Origin: Lunularia cruciata | Lineage: Eukaryota > Streptophyta > Marchantiopsida > Lunulariales > Lunulariaceae | Direction: 5' to 3' | Length of the DNA stretch: 64,000 nt | Assembly (NCBI GenBank): GCA_948567375.1 | Contig: OX419762.1 | Location: 33,310,608 to 33,374,607 of the forward strand | Shown here: positions 46,159 to 58,019 of the stretch, in pieces | Numbering within the stretch: position 1 is the stretch's first letter | Layout: each line of letters opens with the position of its first letter | Made by a program: the position numbers and the translations under genes | The notes under the pieces: generated by a model | What the model saw: the letters and a program-made list of their open reading frames with translations, nothing else | Told to the model about the DNA's origin: nothing | Database searches by the model: none

Positions 46159-47016
46159 GTTCCCAAAATGAATCTAAACTCTCAAACATACTTTTTGTTG
46201 CTCTCAAACTCCTCATGCATGAGATTCCACTCTGCAGAATTGACCCTTCCTCACAATGTCACTCAAATCTCCCAACTAGTATGTGAAAGTCCTTTGAAAT
46301 TTTTCACACTTGATCAAAACTCCAGGTCATCCCTCCTTGCAAAATTGCAGATCTTTTCATCGAGCCATTTGGCCTAGACACATTTCTATTCAGCACACAT
46401 ATTTCAGATTTGGTCTGAAAACCACCCCCTTTACTTCAAAAACTCATAACTCCTTGCGCAAGAACGATCTCTCTCTAATTTTTGGGGCAACAAGTAGAAT
46501 AAAATGCACTGAATGTTCTTGCAAATTTTCAAGACAATTCACTAAAAATTGAAGAAATGGTAAACTCTGAACAATTTTCCAGAGAGCATGCAATTGCGGG
46601 AGCACTTTTTCCTATCCACTTTCAAACTTTCTAGCACAGTGCGCATGGTAGCTCTCACAATAATTTCAAGTGCAATAACTGAAAGATAACCCAAGATATC
46701 ATGTGTAGAAATTTCAATTCCAGATCTCAAACTTGAGATTTTGCCCAAAATCACCTTAATCCCCAAAATCTGCAATCCACCTCACACAGTCTCTCCAATT
46801 CCTCTCATGTGTAGAAGATGTACAAAATCACCTCAAAGACATCATAATGAACTATAGGGTATACAAATGGATCTTGGTTCTCTTACATAAGTTCAACCCT
46901 CTCCTCTCCTAATGTTCTCTCCAAGTGAGCTCTCATAGCCTCCTTCTGCCTAATGTAAAATTGAACGCGGAACATTATCTTGCCTTCTAGAGAGGTCACG
47001 GAAATGGAACCAAAAA

Positions 47017-47708
47017 TGTGAGCCGGCCTATCTCTCACAAAGGATGAACCTCTGATGGCTATTATGGTAGCGCACCATGGACTAAGAAGGCAAGGAACCC
47101 CAACTCCATCATACTCCTCCAAGGCTAACACTCCAAGACTCGAGACATTGCTCACTAGAGAACTCAATGAGAGAGAGATAGTTGCAAATGAAAGGATGAT
47201 GAGTACCTCCTCACCCCTTTTTTATATACTTGTGAAATAGTTACGCACCAAAAATACTAATTACTGGAGTAACTCAAGTTACTAGACTAAAAGTCAAGTA
47301 AAGTCAAAAAGTAAAAAGGAATATCCATTCACATGGGCATATTCTCCTAAGCATGTGGTCTTATCTTGACCCAACCACTAAGTCAAGGATTCCTCTACAT
47401 GGGCTATCCTTGGACTTAAGAAGAATCCAAAACAAAAAGGCTTGCAGGCCCAAGAGTTCTCAACTCTTTCTTCAAAGCCAAACACCTAGGAATAATACTA
47501 AGTCAACACACTAAAATCCAAAATAGTGGTGCTCATCTTTTCCACTTCCTCTAAAGTAAGGTCCCCTCTATCTTAGTTATGACTAACTTTAGCTAACCAT
47601 GACTAATATAGAATCATCCTTTATCTCTATATAAATAATATCTCTCAAGTACTTGTAATACCAAGCTAAATATCACAATACCACACACATGCACAGATGG
47701 GTGTTATA
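47017..47708 (-). repeat. C3 5' LTR
   Basis: 692 bp, minus strand TATAACACCC to CTCACA. The sequence after its end (minus strand ttttggttccatttcc) contains TGG four bases on, but I do not recognise the matching tRNA. Confidence 0.88.
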
Positions 47709-47712
47709 GGTC

Positions 47713-48303
47713 TATAATACCAAGAGCTAGCCATATGATCTAGATGTGAAATTTGGTTTGGTAACATCTTGAATGATGTTATACATGATGGTCAAAATAG
47801 ATCAGATAGAAGTATCACCAAAAGAGTACTTCTACTAATAGAGTAGGAACCAAAAGATGCTTGAAATCTTTGAAGGCAATTTCAGAGGCCTAAACGGATG
47901 AATTAGGCCTCAAAAATGTGCACATTTCCCCCCCCCCCTTGCCCTAAATAAAGGAAAGGTTGGCCTTCCCTCCCCCCTTGCTTGGTCTTGTCAAGAGCAA
48001 TGGTACCTTACTCATGTGATTTTGAGATTCTTACATGAAGATTCCCTAAAAGAGTCCCTCCAGTCAAAGCTTGTTTGACCAACCAGATAAGACCTAGACC
48101 AGACATGTCACCCATCCAAGTAAGTAATCCAAGGGTGGAGCTTGCTGACACATCACCCATCTGTGTGCCTAATCCTATAGTGGAGCTTCCTTGGAGGAGT
48201 TCCTCTTTGTCTATATAATAAAGAAAAGGTGCTCGTTTGGGGCATTGAATGTTTGAGTGTGTAATCTGTGTTTTCTCTCTTCTCTTTTCCTTGGAGTATT
48301 CCA
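47713..48303 (+). repeat. Element B 3' LTR
   Basis: 591 bp, TATAATACC to GTATTCCA, matching the 5' LTR over its length. It lies directly behind C3 with only four bases between. Confidence 0.9.
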
Positions 48304-48394
48304 CTAGTATGCTTGACCTCATCAAATGAAAACTTTTATTATTGATCATTAATTAGATTAACTACAGCAAATAACTAAGTTTCATTGCCACAAA

Positions 48395-48660
48395 AGTTTG
48401 ATATTTATTTTTCAACATTGTCATCCTCTCCCATCTCCATGGTTGTTATGGTGTCCAATAAATACATAATTGTAACATTATCAGTTCCTTTGTACATGGT
48501 CATTAAATCAATCCATGTTGCATTGGCTTATGTATGTCTATTGATTGCACTAACATATTCTAGAGTCATTGTTGAATCAATACACTCAAGTGCTACAATG
48601 TTTGATAATCCCAAGGAGCTCAATCAGTTGGATTGGCAGTTTTCCATTCAGTCCTATTAG
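48395..48660 (-). pseudogene. Possible Ty1/copia gag relic
   Basis: The minus strand gives NATWIDLMTMYKGTDNVTIM, then LLDTITTMEMGEDDNVEK, resembling the W-x-x-L ... Y and L-x-x-x-M-x-x-x-x-V pattern of copia Gag (UBN2-type) N-termini. Upstream a stretch ending in EYVSAINRHT fits. No LTR or pol was found nearby, so this is only a suggestion. Confidence 0.4.
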
Positions 48661-49364
48661 CAATATTGAACACCATTGATGCCTTCAATTTGAGTGAAAA
48701 GGGATGCTTCCAAGAATATAAGTATTTACCATTAAATTTCACAAATGTTGAGTCCAATCAATTAAGAGGAGTAAGGGCATTGACAACCATAATGTAGAAT
48801 ATTTAAAAAAGAAGAGTCAAGTATTTTTGAGGAATCAAAGCAATTTGATTGATAAAGGAATGGAGAATTACTCCAAAATTCCATAAAGGAGGAATAAGTC
48901 ACTCTCCAGAATAAATTGAATTTAATCTGGAGTCCATTGAGTGAAATTTTGCAAAATTGGATGAGTCTGAAGTACTAAAATTGAAAAACTTATGCTAAGG
49001 CATCCCCAAAAAATTTGAGTAATCAATTGCAAAATTGATCATCCTAATTTCAAATTTTCAATATGCTAATGCATTGATACTATGTGAGAATATGCATTGG
49101 TAGATAGGATACTAAATTGACTTTATGTTTCAAGAGAACCCAAAGTAGCAAATTTTGTCAAAAGAAACAATGTCACAGACTATACCTCTAAAGAGAGGAG
49201 TGAGTCAAGGTTCAACAAGTGAAGTGGTAGAGACATTCACAAGGGTCAAGTGCTTTTGCTTCTTTATGAGGATTCAATCTAGTTCTATAGTATGTATAAT
49301 AATCTAAATTATCAGATTACTAAATGTTTTATTCCTATCTAGTTGCATTCACACTAGTCTAACA
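48661..49364. other. Unassigned AT-rich interval
   Basis: No recognisable domain or family match. At its right end it runs into the D3 relic. Confidence 0.5.
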
Positions 49365-49755
49365 ATAAGGTATCCCTATGTTGAGCAATTGCTATATTCT
49401 TACAGACCATCAATATCACTTTCTAAAAGATCTTTGTTTGTTGAAAACATTCATTCATTTATATACATGGATCATCCAAGTCCAAAACTACAATTGAATC
49501 ATAATGTATGGTTGGAAGTAAATCTAGATTTTATTTTACATTGTAGAAAAAAAGGAGAGAAGATTGTTAAGGAAACTTGCCAATTGAATTGATAGCCCAT
49601 AGCAACCAAGGTAATTCAACATGTCAATGTCCTAGATGGATTCTTTGTAATCCATACTTGTGCAATCTTCCTATCATTGTTTGAAAACTTTCTTTGCTAT
49701 ACCATTTTCCTCAAGGTGATCTTGAGATAAAGTACTTTGATCAATCAATTCTTTG
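49365..49755 (-). pseudogene. Element D3 relic: end of integrase (left part)
   Basis: Aligned by eye with D1 6,655-7,045, for example gttgagcaat, catcatccaagtccaaaac and accaaggtaatt followed by ctcaaggtgatcttg. It is much more diverged than D1 versus D2, so it is older. It is broken at ctttg by E3 and continues at 55,701. Confidence 0.75.
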
Positions 49756-50141
49756 CATAATAATATAGAGGCTAAGCTAGAACCTAAGCGTAATTAAAGG
49801 AAGGTTAGACTAAATACAAATAACAATTCTAAGAATGTTTTACAACCACCTAAGAAGCTTCTTGGTGAGAAGCTTCTAGGATTTTCCCAAAGTTTGAGTA
49901 ACTTGTATACCAAGTAAATGGCTAACTTAGTTTGTATGCTAAGTAAATTATTACCTTGGCTTGCACTCCAAGAAAGGCAATTTCTAGGGAGAACTTTCCT
50001 TGGAAGCTTTTGAGAAGTCATGTACTTAGTTTACTTATAAATACTAGAGCGTAAGCCTCAAATAGGAATCTAGAGTTTCCTTCAATTAGAAGTTTCTAAT
50101 GTGATCTTCCATTCTCCTATTTCTCTCCTCAGTCTATTACA
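49756..50141 (+). repeat. E3 5' LTR
   Basis: About 386 bp ending in CTATTACA, with TATAAATA at 50,036-50,043. It is shorter than the E2 LTRs in the U3 repeat zone. It is followed by ttggttagagaagg, the candidate primer site. Confidence 0.82.
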
Positions 50142-50394
50142 TTGGTTAGAGAAGGAATAAGATGGATAAAATCTCTTGACCACCAAATAAATTCCTCCAA
50201 ATCATTGGAAGGTTTGTGTCTATGTACTACCAAAGCATAATTTCATGAAATTCATCATCTTATGCTTTGGCCAATTTTTTTTTAATACAATCACTTTGTC
50301 CAATGAACCAATAATCCTTTTGATTGCAACTTACAAAGAGTGATGTACATGTTGCATCTACATAATACTTAGATATTGTGAGTATGCAATTTAG

Positions 50395-51320
50395 TAGAGT
50401 AGTAGTAGTCATGGTAGTGATACACAAAGTTATCATTAGTATGCAATAATATATTGAGCATCTTACTTAAATTATTGGAAAAGAGAGATTGTGAAGGTCA
50501 ACAATATGAGCAAATTTAGAGAAATTTTTTGAGAAGAAGAAAGTCATTTTTGATTTCCAAAGCCTAAGGCATTTGAAGACAAGAGTTTATTTGATGCAAT
50601 AGAGAATTTTTTGTTTCATTATGAGTGGTAGTTTGAAGCTTACAAATCTTCTATATGATCCAAGATGGATCCTCTTGGCTTTGAGTTGATCAGAATAAAT
50701 GGCAAAACTATAGTGGCAATTTTAAGTAAAAAGGTATCCCAACAACAATTTGTTGCTCCAATCTTAATGTGAGAAGAATTCAAAAATGTAATTATTTAGA
50801 GATTCCAAGTAGTGAATGCTATACAAGTTGCACAAGATTGATTAGCAAAACTGAAGTAGTTGTTTTTTGAGTAGTTACATCACCCAAGCCTAGAATACCA
50901 TTATGTAGATACTAGAGATTAGTGAAGTAGAATTGCTTGATTGGTTTATAAGAGGGTTTAAATCATGCATCAAATTAGAGATAACCATGAGCAAACCCAA
51001 ACATCTAGAAGAAGCCATGCAACATGCCAAGCACTTTTATTTTTTGGTTGCCACAATTGGGTCTTGACCTAAATCTCCATACAAACCTGCAAATACATCA
51101 AACACGGGTGGAGGAACAAACATTGATGGAGATAAATGTCTTCTAATGGAGACCATTTGGTGTTGTAGATTGGGAAAAACTACAAAAAAAAATTATGGTT
51201 GCTTTTATTGTTGCAAAATATCCAAGCAAGAATAGATAACCTCAACCAATTGCCCAAATAGAGTTCTTGGGGCATAATAAATGATCAAGGAAATAAATAT
51301 TCTGAGTGGTAGATATTGGG
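50395..51320 (+). pseudogene. E3 gag relic
   Basis: Collinear with E2 33,655-34,552 (for example the sequence around attgagcatcttactta and gcatttgaagacaagag), but with so many stops that no continuous Gag can be read. Confidence 0.7.
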
Positions 51321-51545
51321 CTAACTACTAGAACCTGATTAGTTCCACCAAGATTGAAGGATTGACAATGCAATTTTGATTTACTTGCAAGGTATGATAT
51401 CCAATTGTGATTGTATGACTTTAGTTGATTATGGGAGTTTTGAGAATTGCATGTCTATGCAATTAGTGAAGGAATATATATTTTTGTCAATTGATTGTTG
51501 TAGATGGTAGAAAGTGTTATGCATTTTGTATTTCACATCTTATTT

Positions 51546-51960
51546 TGTAATCATATAGGGTTAGTAGAAGCTAATAATTTAGCTAAATAGAGAAAAATTG
51601 AGCTAGAATTTTTCAAATAATATTTTAGAAGCATCCAAGAAGCTTCTTGGTAGAATGCTCAAAAAACATCCAAGAAGCTTCTTAGTGAGAAGCTTTTAAG
51701 AACTTTCCAAAGATGAAGTAACTTGTAAACTAAGTAAATGATTAGCTAAACTTGTACACCAAGTAGATGGTTAGCTTGGCTTGCACTCCAAGAAAGATGG
51801 CTTTTAGAAGGAACCTTCATTGGAAACTTCTTGGGAGTCATGTACTTAGTTTCCCTATAAATACCAATGCCAAAAATCATGTTAGGCATTTAGGGTTTCA
51901 ATGAATTGAGAGTTCCAATGTGATCTTTCATTCTCTTATTTCTCTCCTCAGTTTTTTACA
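51546..51960 (+). mobile_element. Solo E-type LTR nested in E3
   Basis: 415 bp, TGTAATCATATAGGG to TTTTTACA, with ttatt at 51,540-51,544 and 51,961-51,965, U3 aagcttctt motifs and TATAAATA at 51,856-51,863. E2 shows the continuous protease sequence. Confidence 0.88.
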
Positions 51961-52420
51961 TTATTGTATTTAGGATCAAGAAAGAGTATTCCAAAGTGTA
52001 AAAGATATGTAGTAGCTCCATTACATCATAATATCATTCCATGTCTTCCTTGGCTTGAATATTAAAGGGTTTAATTTGATGGGGCCCAATGATAAATTCA
52101 AGTGCAACACAAAGGTAACAATTATCAATTAGGTTGTTTGGAACTTTTGAGTAAAATGCTGAAAAGTAATCAATCTTGAATAAACTTTGGAGGAAGATAA
52201 ACTTGTTTTTATTGTGTGGATAAAACCTATAATGAACGGAGAGTCTAATGAGGATAAGATGCCTCAAAAAGCTTTGGCTGATTAAATAATGTAGGAGTTT
52301 CTAAATGTATTTTTGGATGATTCTTTTGAAGAGATTACCTTCCAATAAAGTATACCCTTCAAGATTGAGCTATTGCCAAGAAGTACTCCAATGAGTAGAC
52401 CAATCTATCAGTAGTGGCCA

Positions 52421-52486
52421 AAGTAGTTAAAAGAACTTTGATTAACATTGACTAAGTAGTTGAAAGAACTTCAAATAACGTTGACT
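52421..52486 (+). repeat. 33 bp in-frame tandem duplication in E3 RT
   Basis: aagtagttaaaagaacttt and aagtagttgaaagaacttc begin two 33 bp copies (52,421-52,453 and 52,454-52,486), eleven codons each. Confidence 0.85.
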
Positions 52487-52652
52487 AAGTTGTTGAAGAA
52501 GGATTTCAAACAACATAGCATATCTCCTAAGGAACATTATATTATTTATATCAGAGAAGGATAGAGTGGCTTTGATTTTATATTGATTACTATGGTCATA
52601 ATAAAAAAACATAAGAATGTGGATTCCTTGCTTTTTTATTGATCAACTAAAT

Positions 52653-53008
52653 AGAGTATGATAATTCTAAAATTTGGATATTTGAAGTAGTTATTAATAG
52701 ATTTCAATGATAGGAAAGATTTACAAAAGACTACCTTTGTACATGATATGGGCATTTTGAATAGAAATTTTTACTTTTTGGCTTACTAATTTTTTAATAG
52801 TTTGCGTAGATTAAATGTTTTAAGAGTAATAGAGTATGATACTTCTCAAAGTTGGATATTTGAAGTAGTTATTAGTGAATTTCAATGATGGGAAAGATGT
52901 ATAAAAGACTACCTCTCGTATATGACATGGGTATTTTGAATGGAAACTTTTACTTCTTGGCTTACTAATGTTTTAATAGTTTTCATAGATCAAATATATT
53001 AAGTGTTA
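52653..53008 (+). repeat. 178 bp tandem duplication in E3 RT
   Basis: Two copies, 52,653-52,830 and 52,831-53,008, both starting agagtatgat and containing ttggatatttgaagtagtta and gggcattttgaat-type segments. E1 and E2 have one copy. Confidence 0.85.
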
Positions 53009-53899
53009 GGGAGGTTATTGGATCAATACAAATGAGTCTGATTGGATGATATTTTAATTTATAATAAAATGTAGGTAGAACACAAGAACCACATAAAATA
53101 ATTCTGAAGATAATTACAATTGTGGAAATTCTATTATAAGGAGTCCAAGTGTACCTTTTGGTAGAAGAATGTCCTTCTTGGTTCATAAAGATTCAACGGA
53201 AGGGATCAAGATGAAAGAAGAGAAGATCAAGAAGGCTATTACCAAGTGGCTTATTCCTAAGGATGCAATGGAAGTTCAAAGGTTTAATGGGATTGATGAG
53301 TTTTTACCAATACCTCATCCATTATTATGCTTATATAGCCACTATTCTTGATTTTTTTTCCTAAAGAAGACAAAAATACTTCAAGTGGACCATCAAGCAA
53401 GAAAAAGTATTCAAGAAAACTTAAGGATATGGTGTCTTCATAACCCAACGTCCAACCATATGATTCTCAAACTACCTTGTGTGGTTGATTTTGATAATTT
53501 TAAATTTACATTAAATAAGAATTCCCATAGAAATTGCATCCCATTACCTTTATATCTTGATAACTAAGCATAAACAAAAGAAATTAATCCACTCAAGATC
53601 AAGAGCAACTTCTAATGGTATTTGTAACAAAGTTTGAAGATATTACCTCTTGAGAAAATAAGAAATAATGCATATCACAAACTATTGTTGCATATCTTAT
53701 ATTTGAAGTTGGTATCATCAATACAAAGAGCAACTACAATTGTATGAAATCAAAGCTTGAATACAAACCAAGAAAGTTTTATATCATTTTCAATGCCTTG
53801 TCACAACAACTTGATTTGAAGATTATTTTTATCTTATCTTAGGCTTGAAGGTCCAAATAAAGTTCAAGATTTCTTTACAAAAATATTCTTTCATCTTGT

Positions 53900-55240
53900 G
53901 CAAGGTTGCCTTGTAGCACATGATAAGGAGTAAAAAACTTTTCCTTTCAAGGATTACTTTCTATTATAAAAGAACCAAATCTACATTCCAATTAGACTTA
54001 CAACTTGTGCAACTTAAGGAAGCACATGACTTACCAATTGCTGATCATATGGGTATGGACAAGACATTGAGCACTTTGCAACATTGATGGTGGTAGCTAA
54101 ACATAACATACGATGTTGGTGAGTTTATTCAATTGTGCGAGATTTACAAACTCTACAAGATTAACAACCAAAAACCAAGTGAACTACTTCAACCAGTACT
54201 AATTTTGTTTACCCGATGGGAATATATGATCTTAGATCTTATCACATCCTTGCTAAAGATAAACCAAGGTCATATAGAAATTTTAGTGTTTGTTGATAAG
54301 TTTACCAAGCAAATTGATGTCAATGCTCCATCATTGGCCCAAATCTACTTCAACACAATCTTAAAACACCATAGGATGCCATGGGTTCTCATATCTTATT
54401 AGAGTCTTCAATTCATTGGTAAATTTTGGCAAGCACTTTTCAAGATACTCAAAATCAAGATCACATTGTATATTGCTTATCACACTCAAATTGATATGGA
54501 AATGGAACAAGCAAATTGGACCTTGGAAAATATGTTATGTGCATTTGTTCTATTTATCACACCACTTGAGATACTTGTCTTGTGATTACCCCATTTGCAC
54601 ATAATAATTTAAAGCATGTTATTGTAAGATTCCATCCTTTCTTTCTTAATTATGTGCAAGATCCACCCCTTCCAAATTCACTTCTTATTCCACCACCATC
54701 TCATGTTCTTCATATTTCCACCTTCTTATCCATGTTATTTACATCTTTACACCAAGCCAAATCTTATCTAATCTTTTCTCAAAATCAACAAATGCAATTT
54801 ACCAATTGATATTGTTGCAATATTACCTTTCAAGTAGGTGATAAAGTAATTTTTCTTGTAGTAACCGTCCTCTCTCTCTCTTGACATCCAAATTTATAAA
54901 TTTTCTTCCAATTGAATTTTTAATATTATTTGGATCATTTCTCATTTTATGTAAAGATCTATCTCGCCTTCCATGTCATAAAGTTAAAACCTTTTGTTTC
55001 CTACTAATCTTCTTTTTCTATTTGTCTACAAATTTTTCCTCCTCCAATCTCTATTAATGACCATGAAGAATCTAAAGTGGACCGCATTTTTGCACAAAGA
55101 GATATCTAAGGTGGTCACCAAAAAAAATTTGAATATAATATCCTCTAGAAAAGATATCCTCTTCATGGTGTCACATGGAAAATTATTTCTCATCTCTAAA
55201 ATATGCAAGAGGCTATACAAGAGTTTGAAGATGCCATGAT
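53900..55240 (+). pseudogene. E3 integrase and chromodomain relic
   Basis: An integrase segment at 54,060-54,560 (for example FVDKFTKQIDVNAPSLAQIY at ~54,290) lies in broken frames. The chromodomain at 55,056-55,238 reads DHEESKVDRIFAQRDI, then YNIL, stop, KRYPLH, VTWKI and AIQEFEDA. The conserved Trp is TAG as in E2. Confidence 0.78.
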
Positions 55241-55274
55241 GATTAGAACATCACCAATTAGCGATGGAGGAACA

Positions 55275-55700
55275 CGTAATAATATGGAGTTGGTAGAAAA
55301 TATATATAATTAAATGAAGGTTAGATTAAATACTTAAAGGAATTCTAAGAATGTTCTAGAAACTTTTAAGAAACTTTTCACCAATTTCTTAGTCAGAAGG
55401 TTTTAAGAACTTTTCATTGATTGAGTAACTTGTATTCCAAGTAAATGGCTAGCTTAACTTGTATGCCAAGTAAATAATTAGTTTGGCTTGCACTCTAAGA
55501 AAAGTAGCTTTTAGAAAGAACCTTCCTTGGAAGCTTTTAGGAAGTCTTGTACTTAATTTACCTATAAATACCAAAGTCTATAATTTATCTATAAATACCT
55601 AGATTGAGCTTGTGCTCAATCTAAGCATTTGGACTTTTTTTCAATTTAGAGTTCCTAATGTGATCTTCTATTCTCTTATTTTTCTCCTTAGTATGTTATC
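55275..55700 (+). repeat. E3 3' LTR with duplicated TATA box
   Basis: 426 bp starting cgtaataatatggag. TATAAATA occurs twice (55,563-55,570 and 55,590-55,597) within a short local duplication. Confidence 0.82.
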
Positions 55701-56400
55701 CCTTGTCATATAAGATTTGAAACTCCTACGAGAACAATATACTCAGATCAATCAAGACCTTGGCTGGTATATTTAAATGACTAAGAATCCAGTCTAAGAA
55801 CAATCTAAACTAACTAAAATATCTCGTTCATTGGACTTGTCAAGAAGTGCCATCAACTCAATCTACTTGGAGAAGTGCTTCACACTAACCGACACATATT
55901 AATGATGTCTCACAATCAACGGTAAAGATACAACTAAGTCTAAAATCCCCAAGTAACCTAACCCCATGATATGTAGTAGTGTAATTGTAGCTTAAGAACA
56001 TTAAATGATACTTTAACATGATCATAAACCACACATTTAATAACATAAACTAATGCACATCTCTATGTGTACACACCATCAAATAATGAATTTGAAATGA
56101 GCTATGAGTCCACTTTATTCCAAAATTTCCTAGCTCCTTAGGAGCATATTGTACCAATTATAGTCTTTGAAATAGAAGTAATACTACTTGCACTCTATCA
56201 TCTTCACATACTCAAAGAAGATATTTGCACTCCAATTTGAACAGATTAGCTTGTTGAAGAAAACAATCTCTTTCCTTTGCACTAATTGTACCAATCATAA
56301 TACTAATGCCAAGATAGTTCATCACCAAAACATCATCATGAATATCTAACAAATTCAGTTAATAGATCCAAAATTGAAAATATCATTGATCATTCTTAGG
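55701..56400 (-). pseudogene. Element D3 relic: integrase (right part)
   Basis: Aligned with D1 7,046-7,680: gacttgtcaagaagt, caactcaatctacttggaga and gaccattaat-like integrase core, then the HHCC zone near 56,110-56,300 (ctagctcctta, gaacagatt). Strongly diverged with many stops. Confidence 0.72.
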
Positions 56401-56479
56401 TTTTGTACTCCAAATTTTAATTTCACTTCTTTTGTGTAATAATAAATCAGTAATATATTGGGTATACTCTATCAATGAG

Positions 56480-56720
56480 CAATTCAATATACTTATCAAA
56501 CCAACCCCATTCTAGCATAAAGATTCAAGGTTACAGTTGCCACCATAGCTTAAAGCTTCAAAACTCAACATAGAAGAATTGAGCTCTCTTGAGTTCCACA
56601 CTGAAATAAACTCTTCCTTTGGAAGGCAAAAGAGTACAACCCTTAATAGCACATCAAATAGTATTGAAAGTGCAAATAGTTGTTCCATTGGTACAACCAA
56701 AAACTTTAATAGAATAGGCC
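56480..56720 (-). repeat. Degenerate D-family A block
   Basis: Matches part of the D A block in minus orientation (accatagcttaaagcttc; cacttcaaaagtatac-like and gcacatcaaatagt segments). It directly follows D3 pol with RT, methyltransferase and gag absent, so D3 lost its 5' half. Confidence 0.6.
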
Positions 56721-57166
56721 ACTGCCACTAAATAGTTTATGAATAACTATTGATATAATGACGATCACAAAGACAATCATTCAAACATCATATCAAACTA
56801 GCTTAGGTGCTACAAATGTCTATGCACTCTTCATCTTTTTGGCACCACAAATTCATCATAATCAAAGTTCATATTGGTATCAAAGTATATTCCAAAGTCT
56901 TCATTTTCAAAAGAGGCTAATTTTAATCCAATTTTGTCAACAATGATCTCTCCGGATAATCATGACTGGAAAAACTTAGTACATGAAATAATCAAAACTC
57001 GATCACTAACAAATTTCAAGAAAGTGCGTTTTATTCTACCTACATACTAGATATGGTCCCAACCCTAAGAAATAGTAAAAGGATATTAAAAAGTCTAAGA
57101 GGAAGTAGTTCGACTGAAGTTCTGGATTCGTTATTACAACTTTCACATTCGGTGGTTGCTTCTACA
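56721..57166. other. Unassigned interval
   Basis: No domain recognised. A TGGTATCAAAGT at 56,875 resembles a Met primer site, but no LTR end precedes it. Confidence 0.4.
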
Positions 57167-57500
57167 TGTTGGCTGATATGGTATTATTATTTTCTACACA
57201 AAAGTTTGATGTCCTTATCATTTATTGGAATGACTTGTAAGTGCAGGGAGTTTGAATTTAGGTTAGATCTAGTAATTCACATGTTGACTGATATGATATT
57301 ATGGTTGTTTTCCACATAAAAGTTTAATATCCTTATCATTTATTGGAATGATGTTTAAGTCCAGGGACCTCATATTCAGGACAAATCGGATGACTGATAT
57401 GATATTTTGGTTATTTTCCACACAAGTTTATATCCTTGGAATTAATTGGGATGACTTCGAAGTATGGGGAACTAGCATTTAGAATAGATTTGGTCATTGG
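57167..57500 (+). repeat. Three imperfect ~110 bp tandem repeats
   Basis: Copies start at about 57,167, 57,282 and 57,388, each with gactgatatgatatt, ttttccacacaaaagttt, tccttatcatttattgg and a gggna(g/c)t-type end. Spacing is 115 and ~106 bp. They do not match the retroelement families. Confidence 0.8.
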
Positions 57501-58019
57501 TGTGTCCAATGATGGTGATAAGGTAAATGAGGTAAACCTAGAACACATGACATTGCTGGGCTTTCCTTTTAAGACTTCTAGGACTTCTTGAAGACTTTAA
57601 GGTCTTCAAGACTCATAGAATAGTGTTGAACCTTTGAACTGAATTGTTTGATCTGAAACAAGAAATCAGCGAGTACTATATGCGTTAGCTGTTATTATTG
57701 CTGCCAATGACAAGAAAAGCTAGATTTAGTATTTGATTTATTTCCATGCTTTTGCACGTTGTGTCAATTTTGTTTCTTGAAATGAACACAAACTTCCGTC
57801 GAAATAGAAGTCGTCAAACAATCGAATACAACTTTCTACTTTTTGCTACAACCTTTGTTGCACAACAACTACCTCATCCCTTTTCATATCATTCCAACAG
57901 TGCCTATAAAAGGAGGAGGTGTGGCAGTCCATCAATATAATTCTCAGGCATGCATGCCCATAATTACTAGGTAAGAGAAACATTAATAGCAATTACAAAA
58001 CCTATATTCCACCCCTTAT
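57501..58019. other. Unassigned interval with a TATA-like site
   Basis: TATAAAAG at 57,905-57,912 is a good TATA sequence on the + strand, but no coding region follows on that strand. A short hairpin cttgaagac/gtcttcaag lies at 57,587-57,610. Confidence 0.35.

Larger units (their letters stand above)
43888..47708 (-). mobile_element. Element C3: internally deleted C element nested in B
   Basis: On the minus strand: full 5' LTR 47,708-47,017, leader, extra zinc-motif ORF, gag, then a jump at about 44,107-44,116 into the last ~219 bp of the 3' LTR (44,106-43,888). Protease to integrase and most of the 3' LTR are missing. No clean target duplication is seen (cgttc versus ggtct). Confidence 0.85.
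38841..48303 (+). mobile_element. Element B: complete Ty3/gypsy element with nested C3
   Basis: Bounded by LTRs 38,841-39,427 and 47,713-48,303 and by cttgt/ctagt, a 4/5 target duplication. Internal order: Met primer site, gag, protease, RT, RNase H, integrase (to 43,887). C3 (43,888-47,708) then follows, and after it the 3' LTR directly. The integrase C-terminus and polypurine tract are therefore missing. The pol sequences resemble chromovirus-type Ty3/gypsy, but no chromodomain remains to prove it. Confidence 0.88.
51370..53840 (+). pseudogene. E3 protease, RT and RNase H relic
   Basis: The protease at 51,370-51,545 continues at 51,966 after the nested solo LTR. RT from ~52,380 contains MSRPIYQ and later degraded palm segments. 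Two duplications disturb it (52,421-52,486 and 52,653-53,008). The RNase H part (53,190-53,840) matches E2 35,870-36,490 weakly. Confidence 0.7.
49756..55700 (+). mobile_element. Element E3: full-length but strongly eroded E element
   Basis: Bounded by LTRs 49,756-50,141 and 55,275-55,700 and by ctttg/ccttg (49,751-49,755; 55,701-55,705), a 4/5 match. The uninterrupted D1 sequence contains ccttg at this point. It carries a solo E LTR at 51,546-51,960 and several internal duplications. It is much more decayed than E2. Confidence 0.85.

Noticed and set aside
47925-47940. Poly(C) run
   Set aside because: It is an expanded homopolymer inside the B 3' LTR, at the position of a shorter C run in the 5' LTR.
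56875-56886. TGGTATCAAAGT as a Met primer site
   Set aside because: No LTR end or inverted TG/CA border lies immediately upstream, so a single 12-mer match is not enough.
57905-57912. TATAAAAG promoter candidate on the + strand
   Set aside because: No coding sequence follows on that strand and the only gene-like sequence nearby is on the minus strand.
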